From Sphingobacteriales bacterium 44-61 (lineage in GTDB: Bacteria; Bacteroidota; Bacteroidia; Chitinophagales; Chitinophagaceae), in assembly GCA_001898405.1 (NCBI GenBank), contig MKTW01000003.1, positions 82,570 through 146,569 on the forward strand: DNA of 64,000 nt. Direction: 5' to 3'. The translations under genes were made by a program, and so were the position numbers. The notes beneath the pieces were generated by a model. It made no database searches. It was not told the DNA's origin and was given only the letters and a program-made list of their open reading frames with translations. Below, one piece after another: positions 18,006-27,143 of this stretch (its first letter is position 1; every line of letters starts with the position of its first letter).

Positions 18006-18374
18006 TTATTTGTCTGAAGGGACGATGGTATAGATGTCTTCATCGATTTTTAAAATAGTGTACCGGGGGTAACTGTCAATGTCCAGTGTAACCTGGAATA
18101 CAGCCGGCTGATATTTCCCGGAAGGCAAAGGGAAATGTACCAGCACTGTATCGCCAACTCTTTCGGACACCACAGAAGCTTTATCATAACCGGCAGGCAG
18201 GCATTTTTCAAACTCATATCTTTCGCCGCCAAAATTGGAATTGAGGCGGAAGGATGGTTGAATGGAAAGACAATCATCTGCTTTCTTTTCCAATTTAACT
18301 TTATGCTCTACAAAAGGTTTCCTGTTGCAGGCAAGCAGAAAAACAAGCAGGCCGGTGATAATGATATTGCGCAT
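18006..18374 (-). CDS. small lipoprotein inserted between trpB and trpA
   Basis: 122 residues. Signal peptidase II signal with lipobox LLAC (Cys16), so it should be lipid-anchored in the envelope. The rest (ending DEDIYTIVPSDK) is a beta-rich domain with two further Cys in DDCLSI and EKCLPAG; no family is recognised. It sits 4 nt after trpB and 7 nt before trpA, so it is translated from the trp mRNA. Nothing in the sequence ties it to tryptophan synthesis. Confidence 0.75.
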   Translation of the reverse strand: MRNIIITGLLVFLLACNRKPFVEHKVKLEKKADDCLSIQPSFRLNSNFGGERYEFEKCLPAGYDKASVVSERVGDTVLVHFPLPSGKYQPAVFQVTLDIDSYPRYTILKIDEDIYTIVPSDK

Positions 18375-18378
18375 AAGT

Positions 18379-19569
18379 TTATTTTATATACCGCATATAT
18401 GTTGCCAGATCTTTATCTCCTCTCCCACTTAAGCAGATCACTACTTTATCAGCCGCTTTGAATGATAATTGATTCAAAGCCGCCAGGGCATGTGAGCTTT
18501 CCAGTGCAGGGATAATTCCTTCCTGCCTGGCAAGATTAAAGGCTGCATCCACAGCTTCCTGGTCGGTAGCACTCAGAAAACGTGCGCGGCCGGTTTCAAA
18601 TAAATGTGCATGCAGGGGGCCAATACCAGGATAATCGAGCCCGGCGGAGATGCTATGCGGCTCCACCACCTGGCCATCTTCCGTTTGCATCAGCAGGCTT
18701 TTGCTGCCATGCAAAATACCGGGCTTTCCTAATTGAGATGTAGCTGCACTCTGCCCGCTATGTATTCCCAATCCCGCCGCTTCCACAGCCACTAACTGAA
18801 CAGATGGTTCATTCAGGAAATGATAGAAACTGCCGGCGGCATTACTGCCACCACCCACGCAGGCGATCACATAATCGGGTAATTCATTACCGGTCTTCTC
18901 CAGCAATTGAGATCTGATCTCTTTGCTGATCACGCTCTGAAAAAGTGCTACCATATCAGGATAAGGATGGGGTCCTACCACACTGCCAATAATATAATGA
19001 GTGTCGTCCGGGTGATTGATCCAGTCGCGGATCGCTTCATTCGTTGCATCTTTCAGTGTTTTACTACCGGAAACAGCCGGAACAACTGTAGCTCCCAGCA
19101 TTTTCATCCTTGCTACATTGGGTGCCTGCCGTTCGATATCTTTTTCCCCCATGTACACGATACAATTCAATCCTTTAAGTGCACACACTGTGGCAGTGGC
19201 TACACCATGTTGCCCGGCCCCCGTTTCAGCAATGATCCTTTTTTTGCCCAATCTTTCTGCCAGCAGTATCTGCCCGATAGTATTATTGATCTTATGCGCG
19301 CCGGTATGACACAGATCTTCCCGTTTGAGATAAACCGTAGTGCCAAATTGCTCACTTAAGCGCTTAGCATGATATAAAGGGGTGACCCGGCCTGCATAAT
19401 CAGCCAGCAAGCTGTTAAACTCCTTCTGAAAAGATGGATCTGCTATAATATCGAGATAGCTTGTTCTCAACTCTTCCACATTTTTGTGCAGCATTTCGGG
19501 AATATAAGCCCCTCCAAATGATCCGTAATAACCCTGTACATCGGGCGATGTAAATGTTTGATGCTTCAT
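18379..19569 (-). CDS. trpB: tryptophan synthase beta chain
   Basis: 396 residues, TrpB1 length. PLP-binding Lys93 in [15 protein letters not shown] and phosphate-binding loop GGGSNAAG. It condenses indole with serine. Separated from trpA by the small lipoprotein gene; 19 nt after trpF. Confidence 0.97.
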   Translation of the reverse strand: MKHQTFTSPDVQGYYGSFGGAYIPEMLHKNVEELRTSYLDIIADPSFQKEFNSLLADYAGRVTPLYHAKRLSEQFGTTVYLKREDLCHTGAHKINNTIGQILLAERLGKKRIIAETGAGQHGVATATVCALKGLNCIVYMGEKDIERQAPNVARMKMLGATVVPAVSGSKTLKDATNEAIRDWINHPDDTHYIIGSVVGPHPYPDMVALFQSVISKEIRSQLLEKTGNELPDYVIACVGGGSNAAGSFYHFLNEPSVQLVAVEAAGLGIHSGQSAATSQLGKPGILHGSKSLLMQTEDGQVVEPHSISAGLDYPGIGPLHAHLFETGRARFLSATDQEAVDAAFNLARQEGIIPALESSHALAALNQLSFKAADKVVICLSGRGDKDLATYMRYIK

Positions 19570-19588
19570 TTAATTCTTTATTAAACCT

Positions 19589-20227
19589 TCAGGTATTGCG
19601 AAGTTTATTTACAAACGTTCTCACTTTCTCCATATCCTTTACGCCGGCACTGATCTCAAACCTGCTGTTGATATCTATGGAAAATAATTTTTTACCGGCT
19701 TCTTCTTTTTCAAATTCTTTCAGCTTTTCTTCATCACCGGGTTCAATGCCGCCGCTGAGGAAAAACAATTTGTCGAACCTGACCTGCTTCAGCAGGTTCC
19801 AGTCAAATTTCTTACCCGTTCCTCCATAGCCAGCACCCATGGTATCGAACATGAACATATCGCAACCATCATGGAATGAGCGGATGGTCCATTCAAGCGG
19901 ATCATTCTCGGATATACGGAATGCTTTAACCACTGTAACGTAATTTGCCACCCTCTCACAAAAGAAAGCTGTTTCATCACCGTGCAATTGCACCATATCG
20001 AGCCGGTAGCTTTCTACGGTCCGCATCAGTTCTTCATAAGGAGTATTCACGAATACCCCTACTTTGGCTATACGCCCCTTGATCTGCTTCATCTTTTCCG
20101 GGGAGATCTTTTGCCCCATGTAACGGGGTGATTTCCGGTAAAAGATAAAACCAGCAAAGTCGACCCCCATTTCATCGAGGGCATTCACCTGCTCCGGCAA
20201 TGTCATTCCGCATACTTTGATTCGCAT
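19589..20227 (-). CDS. trpF: phosphoribosylanthranilate isomerase
   Basis: 212 residues. N-terminal RIKVCGMT holds the general-base Cys, and VQLHGDE and the C-terminal LSGGIEPGD phosphate loop are present. Encoded as a separate enzyme, not fused to TrpC, as is usual in Bacteroidota. Confidence 0.95.
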   Translation of the reverse strand: MRIKVCGMTLPEQVNALDEMGVDFAGFIFYRKSPRYMGQKISPEKMKQIKGRIAKVGVFVNTPYEELMRTVESYRLDMVQLHGDETAFFCERVANYVTVVKAFRISENDPLEWTIRSFHDGCDMFMFDTMGAGYGGTGKKFDWNLLKQVRFDKLFFLSGGIEPGDEEKLKEFEKEEAGKKLFSIDINSRFEISAGVKDMEKVRTFVNKLRNT

Positions 20228-20266
20228 AAGCTCTTGCTTTTAGACTTTACAAAATCGGCAAGCAAT

Positions 20267-20286
20267 TGTTCGATGACCGATGTTCG
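20267..20286. repeat. intergenic repeat word at the trpF-trpC junction
   Basis: TGTTCGATGACCGATGTTCG, containing TGTTCG twice, lies immediately after the trpC stop. Related to elements at 4375, 12568 and 57143. Confidence 0.45.
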
Positions 20287-20287
20287 T

Positions 20288-21085
20288 TTACCTGTCTTTG
20301 AGACCAGACACGAATTCCTCAAACGCTTTTCCCGGATGCGGCTCCTTCATAAACGTTTCCCCGATAAGAAACCCTTTGAATCCTGCTTGTTTTAAAGTTA
20401 CAATCGTTTTAACATTGCTGATCCCGCTTTCTGCTACTGCAGGTTTGCTTGCGGGGATCTTGTCGATAAGCTCCAGCGAAATATTGATATCTACTTCAAA
20501 CGTTTTCAGGTTACGGTTATTCACGCCCACCATATCCACTTCATCACAAATATGAGCAAGCTCTTCTTCGTTGTGTATCTCCAGCAATACTTCCAATCCT
20601 ATACTCCTGGCATATGCAGCTAAGGATTTTACTTCAGCAACACCCAGGCATGCTGCGATCAGCAGGATCACATCCGCACCAAATGCTTTTGCTTCGGCGA
20701 TCTGCCAGGGGTCAACAATAAAATCCTTACGCAGCACAGGTATATCTGATACCACTTTGGCCTGGATCAGATCATCCAGGTCGCCGCCAAAAAATTCTTC
20801 ATCGGTGAGTACGGATATACCCGCAGCACCCAGCGTGTTGTAAGCCTTTACAACAGGTTCCACTTCCAGTTCTTTTGTTTTGAACCAGCCCTTACTGGGG
20901 CTTTTCCTTTTGAACTCTGCAATAATACCGGTACTGCCTGGCGCCAGCAGGCTTTGCACAAGTGAACGGTTGGAAAATTGCCAGAAGAATCCATCTCGCT
21001 TAAAGCGTTCTATGCTGCTAAGCGGTTTATATTTTTCAATTTCTTTTTTCTTGGCGGCAATAATGGTATCAAGTATGGTGCTCAT
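20288..21085 (-). CDS. trpC: indole-3-glycerol phosphate synthase
   Basis: 265 residues from MSTILDTIIAAKKKEIE. Signatures EFKRKSPSKG (catalytic Lys), VLRKDFIVD and LLEIHNEEEL, and a C-terminal GFLIGETFM. This start overlaps the trpD stop as ATGA, a coupling typical of the operon; the longer frame would run 27 nt further into trpD. Confidence 0.96.
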   Translation of the reverse strand: MSTILDTIIAAKKKEIEKYKPLSSIERFKRDGFFWQFSNRSLVQSLLAPGSTGIIAEFKRKSPSKGWFKTKELEVEPVVKAYNTLGAAGISVLTDEEFFGGDLDDLIQAKVVSDIPVLRKDFIVDPWQIAEAKAFGADVILLIAACLGVAEVKSLAAYARSIGLEVLLEIHNEEELAHICDEVDMVGVNNRNLKTFEVDINISLELIDKIPASKPAVAESGISNVKTIVTLKQAGFKGFLIGETFMKEPHPGKAFEEFVSGLKDR

Positions 21086-22074
21086 TGTAATGCGATTAAT
21101 TGTTGTAAACATTGATAGGCTTTTCCGCTTTCAAGGCTTTCCACAGCGGCATGATAAGCGTCATCATACTGCTGGTATTTACCCGTGCAATGCAGGGCCA
21201 TGGCCGCATTGGCCAGCACCACAGCGTTCTGTGCCCAGGTACCTTCTCCTTTGATGATAGTGGAAAATATTTTGGCAGCATCTTCCGGTGTGCGGCCACC
21301 ATGAATATCGGATGCAGCCACCATCCGCTTGCCTAATTGTTGCGGTGTCATGATCTTTTCGCCTTCCTGCGTAATCACTTTGGTATCATTGGTAAGTGAA
21401 ATTTCATCATATCCATCAAGGCCATGAATAATAGTAAATGGCTTACCGCTGAGTTGCAGGAAATAATTATACACCCTTGCCATTTCCAGGCTGAACACGC
21501 CTACGAGCTGAAAAGCGGGATCAGCAGGGTTTACCATTGGCCCAAGCATATTGAAGAACGTACGCATACCCAGGTTTCTCCGGATAGGGCCCACGGTTTT
21601 CAATGCCGGATGAAAAAGCGGCGCATGCAGGAAACAGATATTGACCTTCTCTATTTCCTTTTGCAACTGACCATTATCCTGTTTGAATTTATACCCCAAC
21701 TGCTCCATCACATTGGAAGCGCCGCTTACAGAAGAAGCGCCATAGTTGCCATGTTTTGCTACCGGCTGCCCGGTGCCTGCCACAATAAAACAACTGAGGG
21801 TTGAAATATTGAATGTGTCTTTCCCATCCCCGCCCGTACCTACGATATCTACTGTTTCATATCCATCCAGTTTCACCGGCACACAAAGCTCCAGCAATGC
21901 ATCCCTGAATCCCTGCAGTTCTTCAATGGTGATACTGCGCATGAGGTAAACAGTCATGAATGCAGTCACTTCATGTTCGTTATAAATCCCCTTACCGATG
22001 TTTACCAGCGCTTCTTTGGCGAGTGAGCGAGGAAGGGTTTTATGTTCAAAAAGGTATTGTAAGATTTTACGCAT
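21082..22074 (-). CDS. trpD: anthranilate phosphoribosyltransferase
   Basis: 330 residues. The PRPP-binding signature GTGGDGKDTFNIST and KHGN are intact, with the family's long helical N-terminus. It transfers phosphoribose to anthranilate. Stop overlaps trpC start by 4 nt. Confidence 0.96.
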   Translation of the reverse strand: MRKILQYLFEHKTLPRSLAKEALVNIGKGIYNEHEVTAFMTVYLMRSITIEELQGFRDALLELCVPVKLDGYETVDIVGTGGDGKDTFNISTLSCFIVAGTGQPVAKHGNYGASSVSGASNVMEQLGYKFKQDNGQLQKEIEKVNICFLHAPLFHPALKTVGPIRRNLGMRTFFNMLGPMVNPADPAFQLVGVFSLEMARVYNYFLQLSGKPFTIIHGLDGYDEISLTNDTKVITQEGEKIMTPQQLGKRMVAASDIHGGRTPEDAAKIFSTIIKGEGTWAQNAVVLANAAMALHCTGKYQQYDDAYHAAVESLESGKAYQCLQQLIALQ

Positions 22075-22163
22075 TTGTATTTTGCATTAGTAAGTTCTTA
22101 ATTATCTGTGTAAAGGATCGCGGGGAACGCAATGTTGTGCTCTCAGCTGTTCTTTGCGATACT

Positions 22164-22730
22164 CTACGCCAGCCAATTCCTCAATATTTTCTCTCCCTCC
22201 GGCGTCAGCACACTTTCAGGATGGAATTGCACTCCCCTCACATCATATTTTTTATGCTGCATGGCCATAATAAGATTGTTCTTATCCCTTGCGGTTATTT
22301 CCAGTTCTTCCGGCAACCCTTCTTCAGCCACGATCCAGCTATGATAGCGCCCCACTTCAAATTCATCGGGCAGACCTTTGAACAGGTCTGTTTTTACTGC
22401 TGTCAGTTTCACCGGGGTAGCCACCCCATGATACACCGTGCTCAGGTTTTCCAGTTTACCTCCAAATGCCTCTCCAATCGCCTGATGCCCTAAACACACA
22501 CCCAGTATCGATTTGGTAGCTGCATACTCTGTGATCAATGGCAGCAGCAAACCTGCTTCTGATGGTATGCCGGGACCGGGAGAAAGAATGATCTTATCAT
22601 ACCCTTTTACTTCTTCCAGTGCTATCTGGTCGTTACGGTAAACATCCACCCGTTGATGCAATATTTTTTCTACCAAATGCACCAGGTTATAGGTAAATGA
22701 ATCGTAGTTATCAAAAACAAGGATCTTCAT
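22164..22730 (-). CDS. trpG: anthranilate synthase component II (glutamine amidotransferase)
   Basis: 188 residues. Class I glutamine amidotransferase with nucleophile Cys79 in GVCLGHQ, oxyanion loop SPGPGIPSEAG and catalytic QFHPESV. It supplies ammonia to TrpE; it could also serve folate synthesis (PabA). An 89-nt gap with no obvious signal separates it from trpD. Confidence 0.95.
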   Translation of the reverse strand: MKILVFDNYDSFTYNLVHLVEKILHQRVDVYRNDQIALEEVKGYDKIILSPGPGIPSEAGLLLPLITEYAATKSILGVCLGHQAIGEAFGGKLENLSTVYHGVATPVKLTAVKTDLFKGLPDEFEVGRYHSWIVAEEGLPEELEITARDKNNLIMAMQHKKYDVRGVQFHPESVLTPEGEKILRNWLA

Positions 22731-22767
22731 ACTCTTTTATTACGGATATATTCCTGCTCAAAAATTA

Positions 22768-24180
22768 TTATATCGTTTCTGCAAAGCTCACTGCTTTCTT
22801 CAGCGCACCGAGCTTATTATTTACTTCCTGCAATTCGCTTTCGGGTTGCGAAGCCGCCACCACTCCTGCTCCTGCCTGGTAAAACAGCGTATTGTCCCTG
22901 CTCAGGAAAGTGCGGATCATGATCGCATGATTGCAACTGCCATCAAATCCCATAAAGCCAATAGCCCCACCATAGTAGCCACGGGAAGTGGGTTCATACT
23001 GATCAATCAGCTCCATGGCTTTGAACTTAGGTGCCCCACTCAATGTGCCGGCAGGAAATGTTTTGGCTACGAGTTCAAACGGATTGCTGTTTTCCTTTAC
23101 AACACCAGTCACTTCACTCACCAGGTGAATAACATGGGAGAAGAACTGCACCTGGCGGTACTGCGCTACAGACACGTTTTCACAAACCCTGCTCAGGTCA
23201 TTCCTTGCGAGGTCAACCAGCATCACATGCTCGGCATTTTCCTTGGCATCTTTTAATAAACGTGCTGCAGCCTGTTCATCCAGCACATCATCACCAGTTC
23301 TTTTAAATGTGCCTGCAATAGGGTGCACAATGGCTTTCCCATTCCTGATCACCAGTTGCGATTCAGGTGATGAGCCCATCAGTTTATAATCGCCATAATC
23401 AAAAAAGAAAAGGTAGGGTGAAGGATTGATGCTGCGCAGAGCACGGTATACATTGAACTCATCGCCTGTAAAACCCTGCTTGAATCGCCGGCTCAATACG
23501 ATCTGGAACACATCACCCCGATGGCAACCGGCAATCCCTTTTTTCACCATTTCCCTGTATTCCTCATCTTTCATATTAGAGGTTTCTTCCCCCACTGTAT
23601 GAAAGGGATATACAGGTACGTCTTTACTGCGGATCAGGGATTCCAGCAGCGGCAATTCGCTTTCCACACCTGCCAGCTTGTTTTCGCAGATAAACAGTTC
23701 ATCTTTGAAATGATTTATCGCAATCACATATTGATACAGGCGATAACGCATCAGCGGAATGGGTGATTTTGTCTTTTTATCCGAGAACCGGATCGTGTCA
23801 AAGAACTGCACTGCATCATAGGTTGTATAACCGTATAATCCCTGTGCAAAGCGGGCTTCTTTTTCATCAGAAGGTGTTAGGGAAAAGCGTTGCATGAATT
23901 CCCATAAAATACCTGGCACAGCGGCTGCATTACCGATGGCCGCCTTTTGTGGTTCCTGGCCCGGCAGTTTGAATTCGATCGTTTCAGTGGAGCGGATCTC
24001 TATTCCTGCGATAGCATTGATGCAGATAAAAGAATAGCTGTTTTCCGCTGCATGGGAGTCGGTACTTTCCAGCAACACCGTATCCCGGAAACGGTCACGC
24101 AAACGGAGATAAATACCAACAGGTGTAAACACATCTGCCAGCATCTTTTTACAGGTAGTAGTAAGTGATATTTTCTTCAT
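22768..24180 (-). CDS. trpE: anthranilate synthase component I
   Basis: 470 residues. The N-terminal regulatory site LLEST (about 38-42) matches the tryptophan feedback site. The C-terminal chorismate-binding domain carries HPIAGTFKRTGDD, PAGTLSGAPK and GFDGSCNHAIMIR. First structural gene of the operon; a Trp-rich leader and attenuator lie upstream. PabB is the alternative but the operon context decides. Confidence 0.95.
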   Translation of the reverse strand: MKKISLTTTCKKMLADVFTPVGIYLRLRDRFRDTVLLESTDSHAAENSYSFICINAIAGIEIRSTETIEFKLPGQEPQKAAIGNAAAVPGILWEFMQRFSLTPSDEKEARFAQGLYGYTTYDAVQFFDTIRFSDKKTKSPIPLMRYRLYQYVIAINHFKDELFICENKLAGVESELPLLESLIRSKDVPVYPFHTVGEETSNMKDEEYREMVKKGIAGCHRGDVFQIVLSRRFKQGFTGDEFNVYRALRSINPSPYLFFFDYGDYKLMGSSPESQLVIRNGKAIVHPIAGTFKRTGDDVLDEQAAARLLKDAKENAEHVMLVDLARNDLSRVCENVSVAQYRQVQFFSHVIHLVSEVTGVVKENSNPFELVAKTFPAGTLSGAPKFKAMELIDQYEPTSRGYYGGAIGFMGFDGSCNHAIMIRTFLSRDNTLFYQAGAGVVAASQPESELQEVNNKLGALKKAVSFAETI

Positions 24181-24262
24181 TTGAATATCTGTCGTTATTT
24201 TTTAGCCGATGAAATGCCGCTATTAATTATTCACGGTTTATACCGGATCATGGGCATTTCAT

Positions 24263-24294
24263 ATAAAAGAAAAGCCCCGAACAATGTCGGGGCT
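24263..24294 (-). terminator. trp attenuator: intrinsic terminator before trpE
   Basis: On the minus strand AGCCCCGA (24294-24287) and TCGGGGCT (24280-24273) form an 8-bp GC-rich hairpin with a 6-nt loop, followed by TTTCTTTTAT. It lies 83 nt before trpE. Its 5' arm CCCCG can instead pair with CGGGG at the end of the leader peptide frame (24338-24334), giving an antiterminator. Confidence 0.85.
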
Positions 24295-24326
24295 GGATAT
24301 GTTTAAGAATATACACAGTAATGACA

Positions 24327-24389
24327 TTACAAACCCCGTTCAGCGTTTGTTTGCCACCACCATTGAATATTTACTTGTTGTTTTCTCAT
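24327..24389 (-). CDS. trpL: trp operon leader peptide with three consecutive Trp codons
   Basis: A 20-codon frame begins ATGAGAAAA and encodes MRKQQVNIQWWWQTNAERGL, then TAA. The three tandem TGG codons (24362-24354) lie 16 nt before the CGGGG segment that can compete for the terminator arm. A ribosome stalled at the Trp codons would leave CGGGG free to form the antiterminator. A ribosome that reaches the stop would cover it and let the terminator form. This is the classical attenuation geometry. Too short for normal gene calling. Confidence 0.85.
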   Translation of the reverse strand: MRKQQVNIQWWWQTNAERGL

Positions 24390-24481
24390 TTCATTGCAAA
24401 TATGTAGCAGCAAATCCATTTAAACAAAAAAAATTTCAAAGGTCTTATCTTGCTGCAAGTTAAAAGGGGTTATGGCGTCTA

Positions 24482-24519
24482 ATAAGGATGTGTCTCCGGG
24501 CTGCTGTCCACGCCCTTAT
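24482..24519 (+). other. 5'-leader hairpin ahead of the S9 peptidase gene
   Basis: ATAAGGATGTG can pair with CACGCCCTTAT (one mismatch, one G-U) around a 16-nt loop, ending 37 nt before the ATG. A possible mRNA structure; no regulatory family is recognised. Confidence 0.3.
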
Positions 24520-24556
24520 CCCAAGTAATCAAACCATTTAAAAAACCAATACTGCT

Positions 24557-27007
24557 ATGCACACAAGAAGAATCTCGCTATTGTTTTCTGTCCTTTTTCT
24601 TGCCAGTCAGTCCTTTTCGCAGGATGATGTGGCTTACAAACTGCCCCCAAAGGACATTGCCGATATGGTACTGGCAAAACCCACCCCGAATGTCAACATT
24701 GATGATAAGGGTGAATGGATGCTGTTTACCGAAAGTAACAGCTACCCTTCGGTAGAAGAGCTGGCCAGGCCTGAACTAAAGATCGCAGGTCTTCGTATCA
24801 ACCCTGCCAACTATGCGCCCAGCCGCCAGAATTTCATCAATAATCTTTACCTGAAGAATATCGGCTCAGGTAAGGAATTCAAAATAGCCGGTCTGCCTTC
24901 GCCTTTATATGCGGGCAGCGTAAGCTGGAGTCCCAACAATAAAAAAATTGCTTTCACACACACTACTGCCAACCGGGTAGACCTTTACGTGATCGATGTG
25001 GCCACACAAAAAGCCACCCATATCAATAAAACCGCGTTGAACGTAGTAGGCGGCGGCTATCAGTGGTACGATGACAATACCCTGATCTACCGCACCACGC
25101 TGAAGCCACCTACTGCAGCCCCGGCAAAACCGCTGGCGCCCAAAGGCCCTACCACACAGGAAAACTATGGCAAGGCTTCTCCCCGCCCTACTTACCAGGA
25201 TATGATCAAAAGCCCGTACGACGAACAGTTGTATGAGTTCTTCGCCACTTCACAACTTGTGAAGAACGTAAATGGCGTGGAAACAAAGATCGGTGCACCT
25301 GCCATCTACAGCAGCATCCAGTCTTCTCCTGATAAGAGATACCTGCTGGTGCGGACATTGAAAAAACCCTTCTCTTATCTTGTTCCTGCCAATGGTTTTC
25401 CTTCCACAGTATCTATAATCGATCTGCAAGGCAAACTGGTGAAGAAACTGGCTGATCTGCCTTCTTCTGAAACAGCTCCCGGCGGCAATGATAACGTACA
25501 AAATGTAGCACGCGGATTTGACTGGAGGGACGATGAACCAGCCACGATCGTATGGTGCATGCCACTCGATAGCGGTCTTATCAAAAAACAGGCAGAATAC
25601 AGAGACGTCGTGTATTCACAGTCGGCCCCCTTTACAGCTGCGCCTAAAGAGCTTTTCAAAACAAAAATGCGTTTCCGCAATGTAACCTGGGGCGATAAGA
25701 ACCTGGCCCTGGTAACAGAAGGATTAACCGGCAAACAGACAATGCAGCTTGACCGCTATAATTCAGTGACCGGCGACCTGGAAAAACTGATCAGCCGTAA
25801 CACAACCGATGCATACAGCAACCCCGGCTTCCCTCTTACTGCACCTAATAGCTTTGGAAAGAATGTGTTGATCACTGTAGACAATGGCAATAAAATATTG
25901 TTCAACAACACTACAGGCAGCTCACCCAAAGGTGATCTTCCCTTCCTTCTTTCTTACGATGTACACACTAAAAAAGCTGATACGCTTTGGCGTTGCCAGG
26001 AAGGGTATTATGAAACAATCGTTCGTGTACTCGATCCTAATAAGCTGACCCTGATCACCCGTAAGGAAAGTGAAAAGGAAATGCCTAATTACTGGCTGAA
26101 GAACCTGAAGCTGCGTGTGGCCGACCGTCAGCTTACTTCTTTCACCAATCCATATCCACAAATGGAAGGAGTGACCAAAGAGAAAATAAGATATAAAAGA
26201 GCAGATGGTGTTGACCTTACCGGCGATCTCTATCTTCCTAAAGGATACGATGCCAAACGCGATGGTCCGCTGCCTGTATTCATCTGGGCTTACCCGGCAG
26301 AATATAACTCTGCTGCTGATGCTGCACAGGTCCGTGGCAGTGAACACCGCTTCACGTTAATGAATTACGGCTCACCCATTTTTTATGTAACACAGGGTTA
26401 TGCCATTCTCAACAATGCAGAAATGCCGATCGTAGCCCTGGATAAGGATAAAAAGCCCAATGATAATTTTGTTGAGCAGTTGAAGCTGAATGCTGAAGCT
26501 GCTATCAATAAACTGGCTGAAATGGGCGTGGGCGACCGCAACCGTGTAGCAGTAGGCGGCCACAGCTATGGAGCATTCATGACCGCCAACCTGCTGGCCC
26601 ATACCAACCTTTTCAAAGGTGGTATTGCCCGCAGCGGTGCCTATAACAGAACGCTTACTCCATTCGGCTTCCAGAATGAAGACCGTACTTACTGGCAGGC
26701 ACCTGATCTTTACAATACCATGAGCCCATTCAGCTATGCTGATAAAATAAAAACACCGTTGCTGCTGATCCATGGTGATGCGGATAATAATACCGGCACC
26801 TATCCTATCCAGAGCGAAAGGATGTTCAATGCCATCAAAGGGCACGGTGGCATCGTAAAATTTGTGAGTCTTCCCTATGAAAGCCATGGCTATGCCGGCC
26901 GTGAGAACATTCTGCACATGCTGAATGAACAATTCAGCTGGCTGGAGAAATATGTGAAGAATGCGCCGAAGAGCAACGAAAAAACGAGTGACCCGAAAGC
27001 ATTTTAA
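24557..27007 (+). CDS. secreted S9-family serine peptidase (glutamyl-endopeptidase-like)
   Basis: 816 residues. Signal peptide (about 1-21, ending SQSFSQ), an N-terminal beta-propeller (to about residue 540) and a C-terminal alpha/beta-hydrolase domain with the complete triad: Ser670 in GGHSYGAF, Asp743 in HGDADNN and His777 in YESHGYAG. The architecture and the segment after the Ser (FKGGIARSGAYNRTLTPFGFQ) resemble plant-type/bacterial S9D glutamyl endopeptidases. Likely a periplasmic or exported peptidase. A rho-independent terminator follows; single-gene unit. Confidence 0.88.
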   Translation: MHTRRISLLFSVLFLASQSFSQDDVAYKLPPKDIADMVLAKPTPNVNIDDKGEWMLFTESNSYPSVEELARPELKIAGLRINPANYAPSRQNFINNLYLKNIGSGKEFKIAGLPSPLYAGSVSWSPNNKKIAFTHTTANRVDLYVIDVATQKATHINKTALNVVGGGYQWYDDNTLIYRTTLKPPTAAPAKPLAPKGPTTQENYGKASPRPTYQDMIKSPYDEQLYEFFATSQLVKNVNGVETKIGAPAIYSSIQSSPDKRYLLVRTLKKPFSYLVPANGFPSTVSIIDLQGKLVKKLADLPSSETAPGGNDNVQNVARGFDWRDDEPATIVWCMPLDSGLIKKQAEYRDVVYSQSAPFTAAPKELFKTKMRFRNVTWGDKNLALVTEGLTGKQTMQLDRYNSVTGDLEKLISRNTTDAYSNPGFPLTAPNSFGKNVLITVDNGNKILFNNTTGSSPKGDLPFLLSYDVHTKKADTLWRCQEGYYETIVRVLDPNKLTLITRKESEKEMPNYWLKNLKLRVADRQLTSFTNPYPQMEGVTKEKIRYKRADGVDLTGDLYLPKGYDAKRDGPLPVFIWAYPAEYNSAADAAQVRGSEHRFTLMNYGSPIFYVTQGYAILNNAEMPIVALDKDKKPNDNFVEQLKLNAEAAINKLAEMGVGDRNRVAVGGHSYGAFMTANLLAHTNLFKGGIARSGAYNRTLTPFGFQNEDRTYWQAPDLYNTMSPFSYADKIKTPLLLIHGDADNNTGTYPIQSERMFNAIKGHGGIVKFVSLPYESHGYAGRENILHMLNEQFSWLEKYVKNAPKSNEKTSDPKAF

Positions 27008-27058
27008 GATACCTTTTAGCGGATAACCTGAATTAACAGGAGCCGCTTGATCTTCCGC

Positions 27059-27087
27059 AGGCCGACTATCATTAGTCGGCCTTTTTT
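27059..27087 (+). terminator. intrinsic terminator after the S9 peptidase
   Basis: GGCCGACT (27060-27067), loop ATCATT, AGTCGGCC (27074-27081), then six T. Confidence 0.9.
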
Positions 27088-27143
27088 ATGCAGGTCATTC
27101 AATATTCTTTTATTCTTGTATATTAGAACCTCAGCATCTGCAC

